Shown: piece after piece, positions 19,921-30,095 of the stretch | Layout of the letters: every line of letters begins with the position of its first letter | Numbering within the stretch: position 1 is the first letter of the stretch | Assembly: GCA_963576565.1 (NCBI GenBank) | Contig: OY755039.1 | Coordinates: 22,957,102 to 23,021,101, forward strand | Origin: Aspidapion aeneum | Lineage: Eukaryota > Arthropoda > Insecta > Coleoptera > Brentidae | DNA: 64,000 bases | Direction: 5' to 3' | Translations under genes and position numbers: made by a program | Notes under the pieces: generated by a model | Databases searched by the model: none | Told to the model about the DNA's origin: nothing | The model's input: the letters and a program-made list of their open reading frames with translations, nothing else

Positions 19921-20805
19921 TTATATATATTTCCTATAAAATTATAATCAATTTTAAATGATATTTTTGTTTAATATATTTTTATATTAGGGGGTATATT
20001 ACTGCCAAAAAGATTGTACAGAGTGATTTAAACTTCTAGGGGAGGACGAGGAAAACCAACCGAACTGTGCCAGGATTAAATTTCAAAACAAGACTTATAT
20101 GGTATAAACCGCATTTTGATATATCTACTCCTCTTTGAGGTACGGGGCTTTTTAAAAAGTCTGCGTTTTCGATTTAGATCTATAACTTCTTTGTATCTAA
20201 AAATTTCTGTTTGGAGTAAATTATTTATTTATTGATTTTTTTAAAACTGAATACAAGTGAAGTGTTAAATAAAATTTTAGCTGTCGCTTTTCGTTGCCGA
20301 AATATAACACTAAGTTTTTTTTCTTATAAATGAACCTTTATTTTATTTTATATATAAAATCAGCCTAAAATTTACGATGATAGAGATGTGTTTTTTAATA
20401 TTATTATTTTTTAAATTCTTAATAGTTTTAATGTTTTTCATTTTTATCTTACTTTTTAATAAAAAGTGCGCGTTAAAAATTATATAATAAAAGATAAAGG
20501 ATGTATAAAAATATTTTTAAAAAATTTTAAAAAATAAAACAAAAAGTGTGATATATCATTGTGAAAAAAATTTTAGGCTGGTTTTTATACTTATGTAAGA
20601 AAGGGGTCATTCCATAAGAAAAAATATAACTTTGATTTACATGGGTCAATAGGCTTTTTTGTCGGGATACAGAGCATCAAATGTGACGATTTTTTATAAT
20701 TTTTTGAAACTAACTTAAAAATAAATGCAGCAAAATATGAAATTTGGTAAAGTTGTGTATTAGAAAAGGAGCAATAATCTAAAATAAAAAGGATTTTTAA
20801 ATAAT
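19921..20805. other. no gene recognised
   Basis: Very A+T-rich. No frame, RNA or repeat that I can support. Confidence 0.4.
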
Positions 20806-20809
20806 TATG

Positions 20810-21174
20810 CTGTCAATTTTTTTCATAAAAAACTATTTTTTTGGTACAATTTTCTAAGGATTTTGTTAATAAAAATAAGTCTCTAGAGATAATAATAAAA
20901 TATCACTGATATTTTTAAAAACAAAAAATAAGCAAAAATTTAATTATTTTAAAAATTATAATTTTTATTCATTTCTTCAGGTTATTTTGACAGCCTCTAT
21001 CTCCAACTTCTAATTTTATAAAAAAAAAACATTTTTGGATTCTAATAAGGTATTTATTTAGATGCAATAGATTTTCTTTTTTTGTAAAACCCTCTTGATG
21101 ATGACCCTTATGTTATATAATTTTATTTATCACAAATAGCCTCCTCTATCACCGAAGTTATGAGACACCCTGTA
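20810..21174 (+). mobile_element. TIR element of the 12822 family, 5'-truncated copy 2
   Basis: Shares AACTATTTTTTTGGTA, TTTTGTTAATAAAAA, AAGTCTCTAG, TTTTGACAGCCTCTATCTCC and the end GTTATGAGACACCCTGTATA with copy 1 in the same orientation. The left terminus is missing or unrecognisable. Confidence 0.7.
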
Positions 21175-21330
21175 TAGGTAAAGAGTCGAGGGTAAAAAAA
21201 TTATTCTTTACAATGTACTTGTTTAAGAGAAATATTCTCGAAAGCAGCTCTGTATTAAGTAAAAGTATTATTATTTATTTTTATTTGATTTATTTACTAC
21301 CTAAACTTAAAAATTAGTAACTTATAATAA

Positions 21331-21609
21331 TAGGGACTTATTGCAATAACGCCAGGCAGTAAAAGTACCGGGCACTATTCTGACAGATTTCCATTGAAAA
21401 CGGACAGCTGATCTTTCAAAATTGACATACCAAAGTCGAATTTATAAATCCAGTCGTTTATTTTCCATTAATAATGGCGGCACTATTAATTCCGGCTCTT
21501 ATGATATACAAAGGCCTAATTTTGAAAGAAGACAGCTATTCCTATTATGCGAAAGTGGCAGAATAGTGCCCGGCACAATTTGTGCCTGGCTTTATTGCAA
21601 TAAATTTAT
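21331..21609 (-). mobile_element. palindromic MITE (GGCACTAT family), copy 1
   Basis: Arms TAGGGACTTATTGCAATAAC and ATAGTGCCCGGCACAATTTG...TTTATTGCAATAA surround a unique core (ACATACCAAAGTCGAATTTA, CAGTCGTTTATTTTCCATTA). The same element lies at 44336-44596 with its core in the opposite orientation. The right end is slightly decayed. No coding capacity: the 80-codon frame over it does not conserve between copies. Confidence 0.8.
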
Positions 21610-21699
21610 AGTAGTCGCGTTGACTACAGTTAAATATATCTATTTGAAACGATATAAAGTTTAAGTATTCGCAGATTTGGTATAAAGCCGAATGTATAA

Positions 21700-22294
21700 G
21701 GTTATTAATTAATTGTTCTTGGTTTGTCAAGGTAAAAAGTCTGATTTTGTCTAGAAAAAATTAAACGAGAAATCCTATATTTTAGTATTTCCAAAATATG
21801 AATGTCATCTATAATGTTATGCATGACTTTATAGAGCAATATTTGAGCCGGTTACAGGCGAGTCATCTCTAGGGAGTTTATTTTAAAACGAAGCTGTAGA
21901 TCGATTTGGGGTATGCCTTGGGGTCGGTATACAACGTTTAAAAAGAGATTTTCAGACACCGCCGTTAAATTTTTTAAATTTTTTGCTAATGCGAAATATA
22001 ACCAGGAGACCATAAAATAGGCCCATATTCTAACTTATATCGAACGTATAAATCCGTACATGTTGGTTGCTTTTGAAATGGTCATATCTAGGTGGTTTAC
22101 AAAAGTAAGTTCCGAGTCAAATTCAATGCCTAGATTTTTAAATGTGTAGGGTCTTTCCTTGGATATATTTAGACGCAAATTATTTTTGAGACACCATTCG
22201 TAAATTGAATTCAAGTTCTTTTGAAGTACTCCGCACTCCTACGGTCCGACCACTATAAATTTAAAGATCGTCTGCAAATTCTAAATATTTACTT
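21700..22294 (-). pseudogene. LINE RT remnant after FADD motif
   Basis: Read in from the insertion point: SKYLEFADDL, stop, IYSG, then LQKNLNSIYEWCLKNNLRLN and NLGIEFDSELTFVNHLDMTI. This is the RT region carrying the catalytic FADD followed by the usual N-x-x-K-C...LG(I/V)xFD block. In-frame stops and frameshifts are present. Confidence 0.7.
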
Positions 22295-22629
22295 TAGGGT
22301 GTTTGACAGTAGTAAAAAATAAATATATATTTATTTTTAAATATCTCTTTAGGTCTTGGGAATGCTAAAAACAAACTTTTTTGTTTAATTTTTTCTAAAA
22401 TTCATAGTTCTTTTAATTAAATAAATTCATTGAATTAAAACAATTAGCCACGTGATTCAAAACAGGCGGTCTACCAATCAGCTGCGAGTGACGTCACAGT
22501 AAACGCCTCGAACGAACCTATTTTCTGTGTTATTTTCTTATGGATGGTAATGTTTGCTTTGGTTTAAAGTGCGAATTATTGTCCTAAATTAGATTTGATT
22601 GTGTGTTTTGCTTATAAAAAATATTTTCA

Positions 22630-22757
22630 ATGGAAAACGGATTCTCCAAAGCCAATAGTTCCAACTTGCTAATGCTGAATTCCTTTATGGTGGCAGGCTT
22701 CTTTGCCAACAACGGTGATTTTTGTTCTGCGGATTTTAGAAACGTTAAAATGTTGAT
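22630..22757 (+). CDS. first exon, 42 codons plus GT donor
   Basis: ATG at 22630 (TTTTCAATGG context). The peptide begins MENGFSKANSSNLLMLNSFM and ends FFANNGDFCSADFRNVKMLM, then GTAAGT at 22758, a consensus splice donor. Codon pattern and composition stand out from the A+T-rich surroundings. I associate very similar N-termini (MENGF.KANSSNL...FM.A.FF..N.DFCSAEFRNVK) with multicopy insect proteins that continue into a SWIM zinc-finger and YqaJ-like nuclease. No second exon is visible before the right TIR, so the copy cannot encode the full protein. Confidence 0.55.
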
Positions 22758-22995
22758 GTAAGTATTCGATGAGTTGTTTTGTATATAACTGAAAGTTTTT
22801 TTACGATATTCTTCGGCTACTTTTACTCATTTAGATTTTGAGGTTAGGTTATGGGTTTTGCTTTTTTGTTTAATATGCCACTTACAATAGATTTAATGAA
22901 ATATCCAATCATTATTATTTTAAACATTAAGAAACAATCAAAAAGTGCAGGACAGGTAGGCAAAAAGTATACAACAACCAGCAATACTTGAAGTA

Positions 22996-23163
22996 CTATA
23001 GGTTACACTGCATAGTCCTGCGTAGGTACTGCCTAGTCCTGCCTATGCACTGCCTAGTCTTGTATATGCACTCCTCAGTCCTACATTTAGCCTGCATGTG
23101 CACTGCCTAGTCCTGCATTTATAGGTACTCCCTAGTCCTGCCTAATAACTGCCTAGCACCACC
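22996..23163. repeat. minisatellite CACTGCCTAGTCCTGCCTATG
   Basis: About eight imperfect units of roughly 20 bases (ACTGCCTAGTCCTGCCTA) inside the exon-bearing TIR element, probably within the intron after its exon. Confidence 0.8.
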
Positions 23164-23633
23164 TAAAAATTTGTACACCTTTCTGCCTATTATAGTTGTT
23201 CACCCCTTGTGATAAACATAACCTCAAAAATTTCATCGTTATTTACGAAATAGTTATAGTGATCTTCACAAATGTAAAGTGAAGATGTATTAGATAAGGT
23301 CCTTGGGTCTCTTCGAAGAAGTTCTAGCCACTTTTTCCATTCTTTTACTGCTGTTGGCACATGAAAAAATGGTTTTCAGGTGTTTTTATAGTATTCGAAC
23401 ACTGAGGCACTACACACCACATTTTTTACATAAAAACAGTAAAACCACAGACCAAAAACAAATACACATTTAAATGCCGTGTATCTGTCCGCGAGTTTAC
23501 TGCGCTGTGACGTCATTGTAATGCCATGCTAGAAATGAGTTTAGCGGCAAATTCAAATCCGAAATTAGAAAACTTGATTTTAAATGTAGTCATGATAAAA
23601 TATACTCTTTTATAAAATTTGTCAAATACCCTA

Positions 23634-23930
23634 TTGTCTCCTATATCGCCGAAGAATATGTTGAGAAAAAGTGGACCCAGCACTGATCGTCATCCGCCAT
23701 CTAGGATTTTGTAAGGTTTATCAATTTTTGACTGAGGTCAAATCTATTAATTTTATTAAGTAATATCTGGTGGTCGAGTCGGCCAAAGGCTTTTGTAAAG
23801 TCAGTGTAAATTACGTCAATTTGTTGCCCAAAGTTGATTGTTTCTGACATATTTTGAGTAATATTAATGAGATTTGTAATTGTGGATCTACCCTTTATAA
23901 AATTATGCTGAGAAGCAGCGGCGTAGCGTG
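23634..23930 (-). pseudogene. LINE RT remnant, palm region
   Basis: QHNFIKGRSTITNLINITQN, then DVIYTDFTKAFGRLDHQILL (D in motif A), and after a stop RSVLGPLFLNIFFGDIGDN (the GSVLGPLLF.IFINDI block). The last residues stop at the TIR insertion. Jockey/I-group-like by its HGF.KGRST and YTDFSKAFD pattern. Confidence 0.8.
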
Positions 23931-24110
23931 CCTGACGGGGCGGGGGCTGGGGGGCGACAGCTAAAAAGGGCGCCCTCAAAAATATTGCGACCAAAAAAAA
24001 AAAACAAAAAAAGGTCATCATGTCTTTAGTTTCCTTTACCGGCCCTGCTCCTTTCTAACGCTTAGGGCGCTTCGGGCACCCATGGGGCGCCAGTACTGTG
24101 TCTTTCTTAA
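23931..24110. repeat. G+C-rich insertion between LINE fragments
   Basis: Begins AGCAGCGGCGTAGCGTGCC and contains GGGGGCTGGGGGGCG and TTAGGGCGCTTCGGGCACCC. The CAG(C/T)GGCGTA start recurs at other TIR elements here (38043, 62231), so it may be a relic of a hAT-like element. The right end is not defined. Confidence 0.45.
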
Positions 24111-24215
24111 AAAGTTTTGGTACGTTATTAGGCTTTTATATTTTGTCTCAAAAAACTAAATTTATTTTAATAATTTCTTTTTTTTTTGTATTTTGCATGT
24201 AATTTAGATGTAGTT

Positions 24216-24536
24216 TTAATGTCTTACAGCTATATTTGTATTTCGAAACCGATTTGTCAAAAACACATTTCTACATACATTTTTTTGTAGAAAAGCGTCT
24301 TCTAGATTGTTGCCATTTTCTAGAAATGACCAATCTGTATTTAAAATTTCGTTATACATATAATGAAAATTTGCTTTTATAAAGCTGTATGACTGTTTTA
24401 AATTATTGTTGTTTAGGTTATTTTTCTTAAAGTGGTTAACTTGCATTTTAATGAGTAAGCCAGGATGATGCATAGTTCTCGCACTAAGAGATTTGTCGCC
24501 TGTTCTACAATTTCTCTCAAGAACACACGCTTGCAC
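24216..24536 (-). pseudogene. LINE endonuclease C-terminal remnant
   Basis: HHPGLLIKMQVNHF, then YSFIKANFHYMYNEILNTDW and FLENGNNLEDAF. This is the end of an APE-type nuclease (DHPALL...) and the following Jockey-type segment (Y.F..ANF..L...L...DW). It fits as the upstream part of the LINE at 21700-23930. Confidence 0.65.
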
Positions 24537-24540
24537 CCTT

Positions 24541-25046
24541 TAAAACAAACTTCAAAAGATCAGTTTAATATACTGGTCCCGTATGCGGGAGGTAGCAGTT
24601 TTAATACTTCTGAATAGGTACTAGACTTTTAGGTAGGATTTAGGTAGAACATTTTTTTGCTTCTACCATTTTTATAAATAACTTAAAGTTTAAAAGCAAG
24701 TAGATTTAACATTTAATCTAGAATGTAAGAATATTTGTTTCAGTAGTTTTTATAATTATAAACAAAAATATTTTTCTATTTAAATAAATACAGATAAAAT
24801 TTGGTGAAGTGAGGAAAATTGTTCTAAATATTTATTTTATTTATTTTGTAATTAAAAAATATCACATTTCTATTTAAAAAAAGCATGATTGTCATGTTAT
24901 AAATGAAATTGAAAAACCTTTTAAAGACAAATGGATTTTCTGTTAAAAATAAGAAATATTTCTTTCAAGACTCTTGCAAGAAATGCGCGTTTTATAATTA
25001 TACATAATTTCTTTAAATAGCAAATTTATGCAATTACCTGGATACC
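24541..25046. other. no gene recognised
   Basis: A+T-rich, stop-dense, no repeat that I can name. Confidence 0.4.
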
Positions 25047-25307
25047 TATACTGCCGTCCTTAGTAAGACCCACCTATCTACGTTCTCACTTATTTCGAGA
25101 AAAGCGAGTTTAAAGTTTAAATGCTTGCCAAGAGTTACTTAGTAATATATTTTTTGTTGGTAAATGTTTATGGGTTTCTAATAGCAATATCTAAGTAATA
25201 AAACAAGAAAAAAGTTACAAATTCTTACCTATTTAAAGCCATTTTCGGTCCTAACTCATTTTTGATTTTTTTGCAGAAAGGTGGGTCTTACTTAGGACGG
25301 CAGTATA
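25047..25307. mobile_element. 257-bp MITE with TA target duplication
   Basis: TACTGCCGTCCTTAGTAAGA at 25049 and its near-exact complement ending at 25305; the match runs on through CCCACCT. TA on each side. Tc1/mariner-type by duplication; no coding sequence. Confidence 0.85.
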
Positions 25308-25315
25308 CGAGTCCA

Positions 25316-25740
25316 CCCCAATATCTTCTGAACTGTTAAAGATAACTGAACCATATTTGGCAGTGGTCGATAGCATCAGGAGATCTATTTTATGAAACCC
25401 CTATCGAGTTAAAGTTCCTTGAAAAACTAGCTTTTTGACATAACTGTCAATTGTCTGCGTCAAATGTGTCAAAAGCTATGGACTGCCAAAACCTAATTCT
25501 TTCCGTTTTTGTCAAAATGAAAAAGTTTGCTGTTTTAAACAAAATCCCTATTGAGTGAGATCTTGTTTGAAAGGTTCTTGAAAAAACAACATTTTGGCGC
25601 AACAGCCCAGTGCCTATGTGAATCGTGTCAAAATCTATCGACTGTCAAACTTATTCTTTTACCATTTTTGACAAATTTCACGAGTTTTGTCTAACCATGG
25701 CTGGTTTTCAAAAACTAATATGTTGCCGTAACTGTCACAT
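25316..25740 (+). repeat. outer inverted repeat, left arm
   Basis: Complementary to 32510-32935: CCAATATCTTCTGAACTGTT, GATAACTGAACCATATTTGG, CATTTTGGCGCAACA and TTATTCTTTTACCATTTTTG, then ACAAATTTCACGAG, occur in the same order on the opposite strand there. Roughly 80% identical by eye, with indels. Confidence 0.75.
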
Positions 25741-26175
25741 ATTTACGGCAAACATATTTTCAAAATTTTTTGAGAAACTTTAGTTTAAATCATTGACTTC
25801 TATACCCTACGGGTAGACCCGGCATGGGCCAAAATTGCCATTATATCAAGCTTTTATCGCAATTGACCAAATACAAGTAAGAATTTAATGAGCAAAATAG
25901 GGATGAAAATAGAATTTCGGTTTGGTGAGTCCGGAAACATGCAACATCGCAAAAATATTCTATTTGCTTGTCTTGGATAAAAAAGGGCAGTGGCGGCGCA
26001 AAATAAAAATTTTGAATTCCACTAGAATTTTTTTATCAACAATTTTCTGTTTGAATAATAAATAATTCATGAATACTTACTTGTGTGTGTTTACAAAATT
26101 ATCTTTAGTAAAAAAAAAGAGTAAAAAGAATTTCTAAGCATGCTAAGTGCAGTGGATGTATTAAAATTATTGTTT

Positions 26176-26330
26176 TCATCTTAGAACTTTACAAATGTTG
26201 TACCTTCCAGGTAAAATATTTTCTTTCTTTGAACAAGGGTCTTCTTCAACTCTTCTTTTCTTGGGTGGACTACAAGTTATGCTCGAGTCAGATGAAATTT
26301 CGGAACTAAAAATTTCAATTCGAAATGGGA
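26176..26330 (-). pseudogene. possible short coding remnant with basic NLS-like motif
   Basis: The minus-strand frame reads IEIFSSEISSDSSITC, SPPKKRRVEEDPCSKKEN, ILPGRYNICKVLR-stop. The serine/acid-rich stretch followed by PPKKRRVEE looks protein-like, unlike the surrounding sequence. The upstream (N-terminal) part is cut by the GC-rich foldback at 26328. Could be a relic exon of the surrounding element or chance. Confidence 0.25.
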
Positions 26331-26769
26331 CAACCGGGCGCCGGGCCAACTCGGCGCCGCCAACAGGGCGCCACGCCGGGCCTAATGGGCGCCGGGCCAA
26401 CTCAGCGCCGGACTATTTTTTTTTCGATAAAATGTGCAGATAAAAACAAAATAAATATGTTATTTATACAAAACTTTCAACATCTATTAAGTCGAGTTAA
26501 TAAATATAGAGTACTAGTTTGGTGGGTGTAGTGTTCTGCGACTTGAAACACCGCCAAGTTCCATATTCGATACATATCGATGCATAAATAAGAAAGTCCG
26601 CCATTTTGGATCCGCCACTTTAATTTTTTTAAGGTTGTTTTTCATCTGCACATTTTATCAAGAAAAAATATTTTATCCGGCGCCCAGTTGGCTCGGCGTC
26701 AAGTTGGCCCGGCGCCCAGTTGGCCTGCCGCCCAGTTGGTGGCGCCGAGTTGGCGGCGCCCAGTTGTCC
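26328..26769. mobile_element. GC-rich foldback element (GGCGCCGGGCCAACT arms)
   Basis: Ends GGACAACCGGGCGCCGGGCC and GGCGGCGCCCAGTTGTCC are inverted. Each arm is three to five units of (G)GGCGCCGGGCCAACT, followed by a matching A+T-rich stretch (CGATAAAATGTGCAGATAAA against TTTTCATCTGCACATTTTATC). The arms are about 115 bases and the total is 442. The core at 26535-26635 reads CGACTTGAAACACCGCCAAG and AAAGTCCGCCATTTTGGATC, which belongs to the same family as the tandem repeat at 62960-63370. The open frames over it are by-products. Confidence 0.8.
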
Positions 26770-27289
26770 TTGACTGCAACACACTTCAGGGGTCTGGTAC
26801 GTTTTACCACCTTTCTTAAAACTACGAAGTTTTTTGAAAAATGATAATTTTAGACCATTTTATAGTGATTTCTAAAAAAAAAATTGCGGACTATCGTTGA
26901 TTTTGTTAAAAAAATTGAAATTGAAACATTCTTAAAACCCCATTAAAACCCATACAAATTGCTACAAAAGAAGCATTTTCTCATTTCAAACTGAAACAAA
27001 ACGGTCCCTGACGTCTATCAGCTGTCAACAAAAACTTGAAATAACTAAGGTCACTGATCCAAATCGGGTCAGTTTTTTTGGTCCTTTTATGAAAATGCAC
27101 AATTTTTAAAAAAGCATGAAATTCAAAACAAAATCAAGAAAATTATGATTCCTACATTTTTACAAATAAAAATTAGTTTAATTGAACATTATATCAATTT
27201 TTATTCCTTAAAACACTAAAAATTAATAAATATTTACTTTTTTAAAATTTATCGAAGGTCTAACTGAACAAAAGTAAACTGAACCCATC

Positions 27290-27440
27290 CGTATCGAAAT
27301 GAACCAAATCAAACCGAATCTAACGGTTCTGTTTGGTTCGGTTCGATTTGCTTAAACTGAACCGAATCTAACCGAATATAGCTAAACCTAACCTAAACAA
27401 TCCTAGCGGAACCTAACCGAACATACTCAAACTGAACCAA
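27290..27440. repeat. degenerate GAACCGAA/CCTAACC run
   Basis: Imperfect words (TTCGGTTCGATTTGC, GAACCGAATCTAACCG, AACCTAACCTAAACAATCC) that become progressively more regular towards the decamer array, suggesting the array grew from it. Confidence 0.6.
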
Positions 27441-28110
27441 CCTAACCCAACCTAACCCAACCTAACCCAACCTAACATAACCTAACCCAACCTAACCCAA
27501 CCTAACCCAACCTAACCCAACCTAACCCAACCTAACCCAACCTAACCCAACCTAACCCAACCTAACCCAACCTAACCCAACCTAACCCAACCTAACCCAA
27601 CCTAACCCAACCTAACCCAACCTAACCCAACCTAACCCAACCTAACCCAACCTAACCCAACCTAACCCAACCTAACCCAACCTAACCCAACCTAACCCAA
27701 CCTAACCCAACCTAACCCAACCTAACCCAACCTAACCCAACCTAACCCAACCTAACCCAACCTAACCCAACCTAACCCAACCTAACCCAACCTAACCCAA
27801 CCTAACCCAACCTAACCCAACCCAGCCCAACCTAACCCAACCTAACCCAACCTAACCCAACCTAACCCAACCTAACATAACCTAACATAACCTAACCCAA
27901 CCTAACCCAACCTAACCCAACCTAACCCAACCTAACCCAACCTAACCCAACCTAACCCAACCTAACCCAACCTAACCCAACCTAACCCAACCTAACCCAA
28001 CCTAACCCAACCTAACCCAACCTAACCCAACCTAACCCAACCTAACCCAACCTAACCCAACCCAGCCCAACCTAACCCAACCTAACCCAACCTAACCAAA
28101 CCTAACATAC
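27441..28110. repeat. decamer satellite (CCTAACCCAA)n, about 67 units
   Basis: Nearly pure array of CCTAACCCAA, i.e. CCTAA alternating with CCCAA (TTAGG and TTGGG on the other strand). Variant units are rare: CCTAACATAA at 27471, 27871 and 27881, and CCCAGCCCAA at 27821 and 28061. The last pair is exactly 240 bases apart in identical surroundings, pointing to an internal 24-unit duplication. Confidence 0.95.
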
Positions 28111-29400
28111 CTATTGTTAATAAATATAGTAAAAGCTGTTAGGTTTATGTCCAGGGGGTAACCATTGTCCATAATCGTCGGAAATCGAGTTAGGATTAGT
28201 GTATGCGACCATAAACATTGAGTGGCGAGTGAGTGTTTGGTCTTCAATTTTTTTAGGGAAATTTTTCAAAATCTTTTTTTGCGCACTCTGGGCACCCTAA
28301 TAAACCGTGATCTGGTCACCCTAATCCATCGCAATCAAAGAAAATGGGTAATCGAAGTGTCACAAAATTTTTGTTGGTTTCTATTCTTCTTTTATATTAT
28401 GTAGGACAAAATTATTAATTAAACTAAGTGACCTTATTAAGTAAGACAGCATGATAGTCAAATGACATTAGAAGGACATAAACATATGATACCGGCCTGT
28501 AGACCGGTCGCGGTGGTCATATAATAATAAATATATACTTTCGCGATGAAAGACCAAAATTTAACTTAAAATTACTGTAAAGTCTGCAAAAAAACATTAA
28601 ATTTATCGAAATTTATAAAAACATAGATCAATGTGTGTAACAATTCATCAAGATGTATGAAACTCGACCGTGACATGTCAAAAGTTTGGTTCGAAAAAAC
28701 AAAAACAACTGGATAAAAATCGGTATGTAAGAATTTAAAAAGAAATCATTTTTAATAAAATCAAATACTTTTTGTTAATTTTCATGCAATGCAAAAAAAA
28801 GTGCGGGGAAGTGACACTTTCTGAATCAAAATGTGTGAGGGTAAAATCGCACGGTCGCAGAAAAAACTATCTATCGTGACGCTACTGAACTTTCTCGTGT
28901 TTTAGGAAAAACTATCTGTCAAGACGACTTACCCATGAAATGTTGTTTTTTTATGGATTTTTTTTCTTCTTTTGCACAAAAAACAATTTTGGACCATGTT
29001 TAAACTCAAATAGTTACTTCTAAACTTGTTTTTAAACGTTTTAAGATTTCTTTTTGTAATATTCCCGCACAAAATTCAAAAAAAATCATTTCCGTACTTA
29101 GACAACATTGTCTATCAGTTTTCCCTGTATACACGGACTAACAGGTAGAATCACTCAAAATACGGCAGGTGGATTAAAGGTAGCCAGCTGCTTTTCTGTC
29201 GCACTTATGCCGTCAGTGTGAAAGAGATAAAAGTACCCTTATATTATCTAGGGTATTATTAGCATGCAAAATCACCCTATCTTTGTCCGTTTCACATGTT
29301 CAATAATGTCTATCTCTGTTTTTATTGTAAAAGAAATACCCGACCATAGGAACCAAATTGGATAGGGTCAATAAAAAATGCCTTGTCTTTCCGTCTCTAA
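28111..29400. other. interior of the 3640-bp element, no gene
   Basis: A+T-rich, with some symmetric words (GGCCTGTAGACCGGTC at about 28493). Frames are short and composition-driven. The last ~30 bases before 29430 contain GCCCTTTTAGGGC, a small hairpin near the terminus. Confidence 0.45.
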
Positions 29401-29599
29401 CGCCCTTTTAGGGCGTTATACAACTCAATGGTTTAAATAGTTTTAAGATAAATTATTTTTTTATGGGACATAGGTCTGTCGGTAAACGCATTGTTTAAAA
29501 GGCGTTTAGTTTCCTTATAAGACCTGGTTTCAAATTTAGAATAAATATTTAACGTAAACGAGTCAGAGTTACGTCAACTTGCTAGTATTTGAAAGACCT

Positions 29600-30095
29600 T
29601 TTAAACAAGCTTAGTCCGGTCAATGAATGGCCATTGAGGGGTTGTAGAGTGCATGGAGGGGGGAAAATTTTTCTCTTCGGAAATATGTTAAAGGTAGTTA
29701 GGACGTTAACATATCAAAAGTCCCCACCCCTAGCTCTCCCGCTTCAGTGGCGGAGGGGGGTGAAAAGGTGCAATTTTTCAGTTTTTTGCCTATAACTCGA
29801 TTACGGCGCGTTTTACAAAAGAAATGTTTTATTAAAATATAAAGACCATTAAATTCCCTAAAATATAGTTATGCTCACCTTATCTCTTAGTGTAACAGTT
29901 TATGTGGCCACCAAAAACCGTTAATTTTTGAAAAACACATTTTTGCCCCTTATTTTTATTCAAACTTGTTCATCTAACTCTTTTGTTTTTAATTTTAGAA
30001 AAAAAATTGTGAATATAAACGGTGTAGACCAACCAATTTACTTTAAAAATGTGTAGCACTTACTAATTTATCTATAACATCAAAAGTTACAGCAA
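29600..30095 (+). repeat. copy B left TIR
   Basis: About 80% identical by eye to the complement of 32145-32510, and also to 55590-55985 and the complement of 60480-60830. Contains the G-rich CCACTGAAGCGG-complement block and TTTTTGCCTATAACTCG. Confidence 0.75.

Larger units (their letters stand above)
22296..23632 (+). mobile_element. non-autonomous TIR element carrying one captured or retained exon
   Basis: Bounded by AGGGTGTTTGACA (about 22296) and TGTCAAATACCCT (to about 23632), a 12-of-13 inverted match. The host LINE reads GDIGDN up to the right edge and SKYLEFADDL from the left edge, so the boundaries are set to within a few bases by the interrupted protein. Inside are a 5' region with TGACGTCAC, an exon with splice donor (22630-22757), a minisatellite (22996-23163) and a 3' region with TGACGTCAT. 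The exon resembles exon 1 of insect SWIM/YqaJ-type proteins, which would fit an ISL2EU-type DNA transposon. That is from memory and unverified. Confidence 0.6.
21700..24540 (-). mobile_element. decayed Jockey-like LINE, interrupted
   Basis: Minus-strand fragments in the order expected for one element: endonuclease end (24536-24216), RT fingers/palm (23930-23634), then after a TIR insertion at 22296-23632 the YADD-type motif and downstream RT (22294-21700). A G+C-rich block at 23930-24110 has replaced the region between endonuclease and RT. Many stops and frameshifts. Confidence 0.75.
25783..29438. mobile_element. 3640-bp TIR element (CATTGA family) with perfect 8-bp target duplication
   Basis: The element is 25791-29430. 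GTTTAAAT occurs exactly on both sides (25783-25790, 29431-29438). The termini are CATTGACTTCTATACCCT and, inverted, CATTGAGTTGTATAACGCCC. It carries a GC-rich foldback (26328-26769), a decamer array (27441-28110) and no frame that looks like a transposase, so it is non-autonomous. An 8-bp duplication fits hAT-like or related superfamilies; the CATTGA end is unusual for hAT and I leave it unassigned. The 42-bp element at 18665 is the same family. Confidence 0.8.

Noticed and set aside
26195..26844. Pro/Arg/Gly-rich frames around the GC-rich repeats
   Set aside because: They follow the GGGCGCCGGGCCAACT foldback arms and are mutually overlapping; repeat by-products.
27441..28110. A true telomere or chromosome end
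   Set aside because: The array has unique DNA on both sides and lies inside a transposon with target duplications, so it is interstitial; the unit is also a decamer rather than a pure pentamer.
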